Below are positions 1 to 5,370 of a stretch of DNA of 5,370 nucleotides, piece by piece. This DNA comes from CAZISM01 sp964541895 (GTDB lineage: Bacteria > Zhuqueibacterota > Zhuqueibacteria > Residuimicrobiales > Residuimicrobiaceae): contig CAZISM010000237.1 of NCBI GenBank assembly GCA_964541895.1, positions 1 through 5,370 on the forward strand. The letters are read 5' to 3'. Position 1 is the first letter of the stretch, and every line of letters starts with the position of its first letter. The notes beneath the pieces are model-generated. The model saw only the letters and a program-made list of their open reading frames with translations, had not been told where the DNA came from and made no database searches. Made by a program: the position numbers and the translations under genes.

Positions 1-986
1 GCCGGCGCCAACGGATCGCCAAAGTGATCGGTGAGCGCGCCGACATACGAGACCGGGTACATGTTGGACATCATGCAGGGACGATCGAGCATGTGGGTGA
101 TCATCATCATGCTCATCATGGCGATATAGTCGCCGTCGCAGGCGGTGACATAACCCTCTTCGCGCAACAGCAGCTGGGCCAGACACGGCACATCGCGTCC
201 ACCGCGAATGATCAGATCGCCGAAGCAGTTCAGGCCAAAGGCGCAGGCGTTCTCTTCCTCGAGAATCTCTTTGATGGCGAGATAGGTGCGCAGCGCCTGG
301 TCGAGCTCTGCGGGTTTTACGGTCGTGACCTTGTAGCGAGTTTGGCGTTCCTGCCAGAGCGATTGCAGTTGCGCGGCGCTGTAGCGCTGGTAGCGTTGGC
401 GGATATCGGAAATCGGCCGGATGGCAATTTTCGTTCCCAGACTTTCCGTAACCAGGTGGCCGCCGTCTGCGGCGTTCCAGGGAAAATTCTGCTCGCCGAA
501 CACCACCATTTTGCTGGAAGCGAGGAACCGTTTGACGGCATACGCTTTTACGAGTTGTTGGGCGTGGCGAACGTTCTCGGCAATGTGCACACGAATACCC
601 AGGGCTTGCAGAAAATCGCGCGCCGACCAGCGCCAGAAATCCGGCTCGTCATACGGCATGAGCGGCCAGAAAATCAACGGCAGGCCGCGCTCCCGCAACG
701 GCTGCGGGTGCGAATTCCACACTTCGGTGGGATAAGCCGGGATGCTCATCGGCAGGATCGCGTCCACCGAAGCGTCCAGTCCCAGGACCGTTTCCTGCCA
801 GTGCTGCGGTGATTCGATGGCCACCAGGGGCTGCACGTTCGCAATCGGTTTCAAGATGGCGGTGGTAGCCGCCAGGTCCATGGTGGCATTCCCCTGCTTG
901 GCCAGAATCGGCTGCAGGGAGGCCAGTGGCCGCTGCAGATGCGCAGCAGGTGATTTTAGCAGATAACGCAAGGAGTTGCTGTTCAT
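1..986 (-). CDS. L-fucose/L-arabinose isomerase-like protein, 3'-truncated by window edge
   Basis: The frame is open from the ATG at 986-984 to the window edge (328 codons, no stop), so the C-terminus is missing. The start is supported by GGAG six bases upstream. There is no signal peptide, so the product is probably cytoplasmic. Residues about 55-155 look like an alpha/beta domain (VDAILPMSIPAY at 74-85, FWPLMPYDEPDFW at 106-118). Residues 160-200 contain VVFGEQNFPWN (161-171) and PISDIRQRY (191-199), matching the central domain pattern of L-fucose isomerase-like proteins. Residues 249-310 carry FGLNC (250-254), PCLAQ (267-271) and TACDGD (281-286), the conserved cysteine and acidic region of that superfamily. 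D284 or D286 may be a metal ligand; many relatives have CEGD here. The helix at 287-300 is very methionine-rich. Characterised members interconvert aldoses and ketoses with a divalent metal, but this one's substrate cannot be read from sequence. It is divergent from the amidohydrolase gene. The coding call is strong; the family call rests on motif recognition. Confidence 0.75.
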   Translation of the reverse strand, partial: MNSNSLRYLLKSPAAHLQRPLASLQPILAKQGNATMDLAATTAILKPIANVQPLVAIESPQHWQETVLGLDASVDAILPMSIPAYPTEVWNSHPQPLRERGLPLIFWPLMPYDEPDFWRWSARDFLQALGIRVHIAENVRHAQQLVKAYAVKRFLASSKMVVFGEQNFPWNAADGGHLVTESLGTKIAIRPISDIRQRYQRYSAAQLQSLWQERQTRYKVTTVKPAELDQALRTYLAIKEILEEENACAFGLNCFGDLIIRGGRDVPCLAQLLLREEGYVTACDGDYIAMMSMMMITHMLDRPCMMSNMYPVSYVGALTDHFGDPLAP

Positions 987-992
987 AGTATT

Positions 993-996
993 CTCC
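993..996 (-). promoter_or_regulatory. Ribosome binding site of the isomerase-like gene
   Basis: On the minus strand GGAG lies six bases before the ATG at 986-984. This fixes the start, because no other in-frame start nearby has a comparable site. Confidence 0.65.
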
Positions 997-1040
997 GGTC
1001 TATCATGAAATGATCATCGTGGTCAATAGCGACAAGGGCC

Positions 1041-1077
1041 CCCGGATGTTGCCGCGTCTTTTTGCGGCATCTCCGGG
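1041..1077. other. Stem-loop in the divergent intergenic region
   Basis: CCCGGA (1041-1046) pairs with TCCGGG (1072-1077), and TGCCGC (1050-1055) pairs with GCGGCA (1064-1069). They are separated by a small 3/2-base internal loop and capped by the 8-base loop GTCTTTTT. That makes 12 base pairs. No T-tract follows the stem on either strand, so it is not a canonical intrinsic terminator. On the minus strand it would lie in the isomerase leader, ending about 55 bases before the start codon. Confidence 0.55.
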
Positions 1078-1115
1078 TGTCCCGCAATCGGTGTTTCTTT
1101 TGAAGACCTGCTCGC

Positions 1116-1156
1116 GGAACACCCGGGGTCGCCAAGAGCGCGACACCCGGGGTTCC
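1116..1156. other. Strong stem-loop with 17-base arms in the divergent intergenic region
   Basis: The arms 1116-1132 (GGAACACCCGGGGTCGC) and 1140-1156 (GCGACACCCGGGGTTCC) pair at 14 of 17 positions around the 7-base loop CAAGAGC. The arms are also near direct repeats of each other, because the core CCCGGG is self-complementary. The stem borders the proposed minus-strand transcription start near 1157, so it could be the very 5' end of the isomerase mRNA. It could also be a palindromic protein-binding site. Confidence 0.6.
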
Positions 1157-1163
1157 GATCGAA

Positions 1164-1192
1164 AATATAGCCAAAAAATCCTATATGCACAA
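1164..1192 (-). promoter_or_regulatory. Candidate promoter for the isomerase-like gene
   Basis: On the minus strand TTGTGC (1192-1187) is followed after exactly 17 bases by TATATT (1169-1164). These match the sigma-70 -35 hexamer at 3 of 6 positions and the -10 hexamer at 5 of 6. The same bases also partly fit the Bacteroidetes-type TTG-N20-TAnnTTTG promoter, with TATATTTT at 1169-1162. Transcription would begin near 1157. That gives a leader of about 170 nt which would include both stem-loops between 1041 and 1156. This is pattern matching in an AT-rich stretch and is tentative. Confidence 0.35.
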
Positions 1193-1206
1193 GCATTCCC
1201 TTTTCA

Positions 1207-1214
1207 TAATTTTG
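1207..1214 (+). promoter_or_regulatory. Candidate -7/-10 element for the amidohydrolase gene
   Basis: TAATTTTG at 1207-1214 matches the Bacteroidetes-type TAnnTTTG element at every fixed position. The overlapping CATAAT at 1205-1210 matches a sigma-70 -10 box at 5 of 6. I see no good -33 TTG or -35 hexamer at the right distance upstream, so the call is weak. A start near 1220 would give a short leader of about 60 bases, largely a T-rich tract. Confidence 0.3.
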
Positions 1215-1261
1215 CAGCCGATATATCTTGGAATGGGCTGTTTTTTTGTTTATCTTTTTTT
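1215..1261 (+). terminator. Terminator-like hairpin and T-tract just upstream of the amidohydrolase gene
   Basis: CAGCC (1215-1219) can pair with GGCTG (1236-1240). Seven T residues follow at once, and a second T-run ends at 1261. The stem is only five base pairs with a 16-base loop, and a competing CCGA/TTGG stem (1218-1221 with 1228-1231) can form inside it. It could stop plus-strand readthrough before the amidohydrolase gene or act as an attenuator. If transcription starts near 1220, the left arm is not transcribed and the T-tract is simply a U-rich leader. Confidence 0.35.
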
Positions 1262-1268
1262 ACGCACC

Positions 1269-1277
1269 AGGAGGAGG
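1269..1277 (+). promoter_or_regulatory. Strong ribosome binding site that fixes the amidohydrolase start
   Basis: AGGAGGAGG at 1269-1277 contains two overlapping perfect AGGAGG cores ending seven and four bases before the ATG at 1282. It decides the start against the upstream in-frame ATG at 1228, which lacks such a site and would add 18 residues ahead of an otherwise normal signal peptide. Confidence 0.85.
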
Positions 1278-1281
1278 CCTA

Positions 1282-2934
1282 ATGAAGATTTCATCATTTC
1301 TTTGTCTATGCTGCGTCGTTACGGCTCTGTGGGCGCAAACGCCGGCAGATGTTGTTATCATTGATGCAAAAATCTGGACCATGGACGATGCCAAGCCGGA
1401 GGTAGAAGCCCTGGCTATCACAGACGGCCATGTTACTGCAGTTGGTTTCAACAAAGAGATTAAAAAATATGTCGGTCCGCAAACGCAGGTTCTTCGTCTG
1501 GCCGGCAAGCGCGTTCTGCCGGGATTTATCGACAATCATGTCCACTTTATGGCCGGCGGCTTTCAGCTCTTGGGCATTGATCTGCGCGGTGCCAAAACGC
1601 AGCAGGAATTCGTCCAATTGATCCGCGAGCAGGCCGCCCGCTTTCCCGGTAAATGGATCACCGGCGGCGACTGGGATCATGAGAACTGGCCGGACACTCC
1701 TTTGCCGTCCAAAGAATGGATCGACGCCGTGACGCCAAACACACCGGTATTCGTCAGCCGCTTTGACGGCCATATGGGCGTTGCCAATTCGATGGCGCTG
1801 GCCATGGCCGGCATCACCGCCAAAACGCCGGATCCACCGGGCGGCGAAATCGTGCGGGACCCCCGCACCGGCGAACCGACCGGCATTCTCAAGGATGAAG
1901 CCATGTCGGCTGTTTTTCGTCTGGTACCTGATCCTTCAGATGAGGATTGCGTGCATGCCGCTCTGGCGGCTCTGGCCGAAGCACGCAGGTACGGCGTGAC
2001 CAGTCTGCAGGATCTCAGTTCAGCGCAGGATCTGCGTGTGTATCAACAGCTGCGGAGAGAGGGGCGTTTGACCAGCCGCCTGCATTGCCGTCTGCCGGTG
2101 GCGGGCATCGATCACGTTCTCGCCTGCGGCCTGGAAACCGGGCTGGGTGATGACTGGATTCGCATCGGCGGGTTGAAGGCTTTTGCCGACGGCTCTCTCG
2201 GTTCTTCAACGGCCCTCTTTTATGCGCCCTATGAAGGCCAGCCCAACGTGTTCGGACTGGCTTCAGATATTTTGCTGGATGGCCGGCTGGAAAAATGGAT
2301 TCTGCAGGCGGATCGATTCGGCCTGCAGGTTTCCACCCATGCCATTGGTGACAGCGCCAACTGCCGGACGCTGGACTGTTATGAGCTGGCAGCAGGAAAA
2401 AATCCAAAATGGGATCGGCGCCACCGCATCGAACATGCACAGCACCTGGCCGACAAGGATATCCCCCGTTTTGCCGAACTGGGCGTGCTGGCCGCGGTTC
2501 ATCCTTACCATCTGATCGATGACGGCCGCTGGGCGGCCAAACGCATCGGCCAGGCGCGTTGTCGGAATGCGTACCCGATAAAATCGCTGCTGGACCGAGG
2601 CGCCAAGGTGAGCTTTGGTACCGATTGGACGGTAGCGCCCATCAATCCCCTGTGGGGCATCTATGCGGCGGTGACGCGCCGCACGCTGGACGGCAAAAAT
2701 CCCAATGGCTGGATTCCGGAAGAAAAAATTACGGTGCAGCAGGCCGTTCGCTGTTATACGATCAACAGCGCCTACGCCGGCTATGAAGAAAACAGCAAAG
2801 GGTGTTTAAAGCCGGGCTATCTGGCGGATCTGGTGGTGTTGTCGGATGATATTCTTGCCATTGATCCGGTAAAAATTTGGGACGTGGCTATAGAGATGAC
2901 GATGGTGGGCGGCAAGATAGTATATCAAAAGTAA
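1282..2934 (+). CDS. Exported metal-dependent amidohydrolase, YtcJ-like (amidohydrolase 3 family)
   Basis: This complete 550-residue protein ends in TAA. Residues 1-18 form a signal peptide (MK, a cysteine-containing hydrophobic core, then ALWA before Q19), so it probably acts in the periplasm or outside the cell. No proper lipobox is seen. The rest is a composite-domain amidohydrolase of normal family length. The small beta-sandwich is built from both ends (DVVIIDAKIWTMDD at 23-36; PGYLADLVVL at 511-520; MVGGKIVYQK at 541-550). The TIM barrel carries the metal motif HVH (H86, H88 after GFIDN), GGLKAFADGSLGS (296-308, with K299 a possible bridging lysine), STHAIGD (H353), HRIEHAQ (H381, H385) and FGTDW (D448). 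The family hydrolyses C-N bonds in amides, formamides and cyclic ureas; the substrate here is unknown. HPYH (407-410) stands where many relatives have QP-x-H. The gene is monocistronic as far as can be seen, divergent from the isomerase-like gene and convergent with the next gene. Confidence 0.92.
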   Translation: MKISSFLCLCCVVTALWAQTPADVVIIDAKIWTMDDAKPEVEALAITDGHVTAVGFNKEIKKYVGPQTQVLRLAGKRVLPGFIDNHVHFMAGGFQLLGIDLRGAKTQQEFVQLIREQAARFPGKWITGGDWDHENWPDTPLPSKEWIDAVTPNTPVFVSRFDGHMGVANSMALAMAGITAKTPDPPGGEIVRDPRTGEPTGILKDEAMSAVFRLVPDPSDEDCVHAALAALAEARRYGVTSLQDLSSAQDLRVYQQLRREGRLTSRLHCRLPVAGIDHVLACGLETGLGDDWIRIGGLKAFADGSLGSSTALFYAPYEGQPNVFGLASDILLDGRLEKWILQADRFGLQVSTHAIGDSANCRTLDCYELAAGKNPKWDRRHRIEHAQHLADKDIPRFAELGVLAAVHPYHLIDDGRWAAKRIGQARCRNAYPIKSLLDRGAKVSFGTDWTVAPINPLWGIYAAVTRRTLDGKNPNGWIPEEKITVQQAVRCYTINSAYAGYEENSKGCLKPGYLADLVVLSDDILAIDPVKIWDVAIEMTMVGGKIVYQK

Positions 2935-3104
2935 GCCGAACGGGAAGGCGACCACGCGAAATAATTGCGGATGAAAAATTAGATGTAGAGGATAGCCGTA
3001 TACCTGCTATGCCAAATACATTTCAACCCAACGGCGCCTTACAGAGCCAGCGGTTTCGTTGCGACTTGACTGTGGTATGGATCGCAGCGCTTGCCTACCG
3101 TTTT

Positions 3105-3151
3105 CCGGAATCATTGGCTCATCAGCCAAAGGATGAGCGATCAATGGCCGG
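3105..3151. other. Long inverted repeat between convergent genes
   Basis: GCTCATC (3117-3123) pairs perfectly with GATGAGC (3132-3138) around an 8-base loop. The stem extends through CATTG (3112-3116) with CAATG (3142-3146), past a 3-base bulge. It may extend further through CCGG (3105-3108) with CCGG (3148-3151). That makes 12 to 16 base pairs ending eight bases from the stop of the minus-strand gene. No T-tract follows on either strand, so it is not a textbook intrinsic terminator. Its place between two stop codons suggests a shared 3'-end or mRNA-protecting structure. The rest of the 225-base gap (2935-3159) shows no gene. Confidence 0.5.
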
Positions 3152-3159
3152 GTTCCTGT

Positions 3160-5370
3160 TTATCGCATCAGAATCATTTTGCGGCGCATGGTGAAATCGT
3201 TGACGCGCATTTCATAGAAATAGGTGCCGCTGGGCACGGCCAACCCCTGGTCGTTCTGCCCGTTCCACTGCACCACCTGGCGCCCGGAACGCAGTTCGCC
3301 CGTAAGCAGATGCCGCACCAGTTCGCCACGGATGTTGTAAATATTCATATACACCGCGCCGGATTCTTTGAGCGAAAAGTGGATGATGGTCTCCGGATTG
3401 AACGGGTTGGGATAGTTCTGCTCCAGGGAGTAATCGGCCGGCTTGACAAGGGACGCCTCATAGGGGCCGTGCAAGGTGGCGAGGCCGCTGTAATCCACGT
3501 CGGCGATTTTGTAATAATAGGTCTGGCCCACATGTGCGCTTCGATCCACGAACCGGTACAAGCGCTCATTCTCGCTCTGGCCCGCACCCCACACCAGGGC
3601 CGGATTTATTTTCTGATATTCCCCCTCCGGTACAAAGGCCCGGTAAATGTGGAAGCCCAGATTTTTGCTTTCGCTGGCCGTCTGCCAGTACAAAGCCAGC
3701 AGGCCGTTTTCGGCCTTGGTCCAAAAGGCCTGCAGCTCCACCGGCAACTGCATGTCGTCGCTGCCGCTGAGGGTCAACTCCAGTGTGGCCGGTGTGCCGG
3801 TGAGCACCTCTGTGGCGGCGGCCGCCCATGACAGGTCGCTCTGTTCGCTGCTGTTCTGAATCGGCAGGCTTAGTGAGCATAGTCGCAACCAATCGTCCAA
3901 CGGCGGGTACCAGTTATCACCGCCGCCATCGCCGTCGTAGGAGAGAATGACAAAGGCTTGCCGCCCTTCACCAGCGCGACCGGATTGCAGCTGATAATTG
4001 GCGTTGCCGACCAGATGGACCTCCAGATTGCTCACCACCGGATCATCCGCCGTAAACCCGTCTGCATTCACATTAAAATAGAATCGTGTATTGCCCAGCA
4101 CTCTGTTGGCGCTGCTGCCCCAGTCGTTGGTGCGTTTGATTTCAACATCCCAGCAAAAAGAGTTGTTGTCGATGCGTGGATTTATGATGCGCGCCGACAG
4201 TTCGCCGTCGCACGGGGCTATCTGTTCGGTGGCAACAAGAACGATGGGATGGGTAAAATCCTGCGCCCATCGCTCCGCCGCCGTCGAAGTCTGGTTCCCT
4301 GGCAGGTAATAGCGGGCAAAGCCCAAGTTAAATTGGCCCAGACTGGGACGGGCGAAGGAGATACCGATGTCGCCCCAGGATTGATCATCACCGGTGTCGT
4401 TGGTGCGGTCGCTGGTGCCGCCGCTCCTGTTGTCGTTATAGTACAGAGTCTGCGGATTGCCCACAGCCGGAAGTTGAACGGTTTGAAATATGGTGCCCTG
4501 CGAGCCGGTCATCATGGCCCACGTCCAACCCGAAACCGGCAGGGTGGCGGAGGTCGCATCGCTGTTGCCATCGATTACGAGGCCGCTGTTGACCGGATTG
4601 TAAAACGTCATGCCCACCGCCTGGCTGTTTAAATCCAGGGATTGACGGAGATAGTTAACCCCGTATTGCGCCTCCAATCTGCCGACGCCGCCGCCGGTGA
4701 GCGACATCCGTTCATAAAACCGCTCGGAAAGCGCCAGAGTATAACCTAATCCCGGCATGGCCAGTTGAAAGGTCTGTTCGCGGATCACACGAACCGGACC
4801 GTCTTTGAAGCGACGATGGTGAGTGGTGAGATGGTCTTCACACACTTCATAGGTGATGAAAGCGATGGCCCCGCAGATGCGAAATTTTTCACGATCCACG
4901 ATATCGGCGTTGTTGCCGCCGCCGTTGGTGGTGATTTGCAAGCGATCGAAAATGCCGCTGCTGTCGTGACCGATGCTGTAATAGTCGCTGCTGATCTCGT
5001 CCGTCAGGGTGTCGCTGGATACATAATCCTGCACAGGGGTATAGGCCAGAGTCGCCGAGCGATACACATAGATCCAGGCCCGACGGTTGGGATCGGCCGG
5101 ATCACTCACGACCAGCTGATAGCGCCGGTATTGCTTGGAATCAGCGTTATCGATCCAGTTGCCGGTCCCGGCCTGATCGCCGGCATCCCGGGCCATGAAA
5201 ACCAGTTCGTCGTTGCTGTCGAGAAGGCCGTCGCTCTCGGAAAAATAGCCTTCGTCGCTGCCCACGTCATCGATCTGAAACGGTATCTGTTCCCAGGAGT
5301 TGCTGGCGCTGACAAAACGAAATACAAAAAGGTCGTGATGAGGGACCGTGAGAAAATTTCCCATTTCATC
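3160..5370 (-). CDS. Secreted or surface multidomain protein with C-terminal type A sorting-type domain, 5'-truncated
   Basis: The frame is open to the right edge, and 736 codons are visible before TAA at 3162-3160. Residues are numbered here from the first in-frame ATG (5364). That ATG is probably internal, since no signal peptide follows it and the frame continues upstream. Residues about 1-380 form an uncharacterised beta-rich domain, starting with WEQIPFQIDDV and DGLLDSNDELVFMARD (45-60). Residues 390-480 (RIINPRID, EIKRTNDWG, RVLGNTRFYFN) resemble the cohesin-like beta domain common in FCB-group secreted proteins. Residues 540-640 are a fibronectin III-like module (PVELQAFW, YWQTASE, GFHIYRA, YYYKIADVDYSG). 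Residues 645-734 are the sorting tail (SLEQNYPNPFNP, NIYNIRGELV, VVQWNGQN, GTYFYEM, basic end), of the T9SS type A or FlgD-Ig-like kind. The protein is probably exported across the outer membrane and attached or released there. No catalytic motif is recognised. It is convergent with the amidohydrolase gene. Confidence 0.88.
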   Translation of the reverse strand, partial: DEMGNFLTVPHHDLFVFRFVSASNSWEQIPFQIDDVGSDEGYFSESDGLLDSNDELVFMARDAGDQAGTGNWIDNADSKQYRRYQLVVSDPADPNRRAWIYVYRSATLAYTPVQDYVSSDTLTDEISSDYYSIGHDSSGIFDRLQITTNGGGNNADIVDREKFRICGAIAFITYEVCEDHLTTHHRRFKDGPVRVIREQTFQLAMPGLGYTLALSERFYERMSLTGGGVGRLEAQYGVNYLRQSLDLNSQAVGMTFYNPVNSGLVIDGNSDATSATLPVSGWTWAMMTGSQGTIFQTVQLPAVGNPQTLYYNDNRSGGTSDRTNDTGDDQSWGDIGISFARPSLGQFNLGFARYYLPGNQTSTAAERWAQDFTHPIVLVATEQIAPCDGELSARIINPRIDNNSFCWDVEIKRTNDWGSSANRVLGNTRFYFNVNADGFTADDPVVSNLEVHLVGNANYQLQSGRAGEGRQAFVILSYDGDGGGDNWYPPLDDWLRLCSLSLPIQNSSEQSDLSWAAAATEVLTGTPATLELTLSGSDDMQLPVELQAFWTKAENGLLALYWQTASESKNLGFHIYRAFVPEGEYQKINPALVWGAGQSENERLYRFVDRSAHVGQTYYYKIADVDYSGLATLHGPYEASLVKPADYSLEQNYPNPFNPETIIHFSLKESGAVYMNIYNIRGELVRHLLTGELRSGRQVVQWNGQNDQGLAVPSGTYFYEMRVNDFTMRRKMILMR

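Larger units (their letters stand above)
1040..1156. repeat. Cluster of four ACACCCGGGG-type repeats in alternating orientation
   Basis: The 11-mer ACACCCGGGGT occurs exactly at 1119-1129 and 1143-1153 on the plus strand. Near-copies lie on the minus strand at 1080-1071 (ACACCCGGAG) and 1049-1040 (ACATCCGGGG). The copies pair with one another into two stem-loops, listed separately. The block is GC-rich and sits between an AT-rich promoter stretch and the isomerase start. It resembles a REP/BIME-type intergenic element or a structured mRNA leader. One window cannot decide between these. Confidence 0.55.

Noticed and set aside
24..812. Plus-strand open frame of 262 codons with a His-rich start
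   Set aside because: It is antisense to the isomerase-like gene, whose frame matches a known family throughout. The His run is the complement of the Met-rich helix codons. It has no ribosome binding site and no recognisable domain.
1040..1156. Possible CRISPR array from the repeated ACACCCGGGGT
   Set aside because: There are only four short imperfect copies in alternating orientation with irregular spacing, so there is no repeat-spacer structure.
1228..1281. Upstream in-frame ATG extending the amidohydrolase by 18 residues
   Set aside because: The extension is encoded by the T-rich leader and the ribosome binding site itself. The ATG at 1282 has a perfect AGGAGG and begins a normal signal peptide.
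1306..1773. Minus-strand open frame of 155 codons inside the amidohydrolase gene
   Set aside because: The plus frame carries the conserved amidohydrolase motifs across the same bases, and the antisense protein shows no domain.
2877..3194. Plus-strand open frame of 105 codons spanning the convergent gap
   Set aside because: It starts inside the amidohydrolase gene in another frame, overlaps the end of the minus-strand gene, and has no ribosome binding site or family resemblance.
3091..3831. Plus-strand open frame of 246 codons, with another of 224 codons at 3958-4632
   Set aside because: Both are antisense to the secreted-protein gene, whose sorting tail and FnIII-like module are unmistakable in the minus frame. 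They look like products of GC-biased codon use.
5362..5364. ATG taken as the true start of the secreted protein
   Set aside because: The frame stays open upstream to the window edge, no ribosome binding site is seen, and no signal peptide follows. A protein with this sorting tail should have one, so the start is probably outside the window.

Overview
This window is about 55% GC by eye. It holds three protein-coding genes, two of them cut by the window edges, and two structured intergenic gaps. The best clue to the host is the gene on the right. It encodes a large protein ending in a type A sorting-type tail (the NYPNPFNP motif, then a G-x-YFYEM strand and a basic end), preceded by a PVELQAF...YW.TASE..N.GFHIYR module. 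That combination is typical of the Fibrobacteres-Chlorobi-Bacteroidetes superphylum and related candidate phyla such as KSB1 or Calditrichota. The exact phylum is inference.

Layout: (1) 1-986, minus strand: the N-terminal 328 codons of a cytoplasmic protein resembling the L-fucose/L-arabinose isomerase superfamily; its 3' end lies left of the window. (2) 987-1281: a divergent intergenic region. It has a GC-rich block with four near-copies of an ACACCCGGGG motif folded into two stem-loops, then an AT-rich stretch with candidate promoters on both strands, and then a hairpin plus T-tract just before a strong ribosome binding site. (3) 1282-2934, plus strand: a complete exported metal-dependent amidohydrolase of the YtcJ-like (amidohydrolase 3) family. 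(4) 2935-3159: a convergent gap with a long inverted repeat and no gene. (5) 3160-5370, minus strand: a secreted or surface multidomain protein that is C-terminally complete but lacks its N-terminus and signal peptide.

The genes do not form an operon: the first pair is divergent and the second pair convergent. The isomerase-like protein and the exported amidohydrolase share a regulatory region, so coordinated control is possible, but no shared pathway can be proved. I see no mobile element, CRISPR array, tRNA or rRNA. I found no convincing new multi-gene system. The least explained parts are the structured leader at 1040-1156 and the uncharacterised N-terminal domain of the secreted protein.
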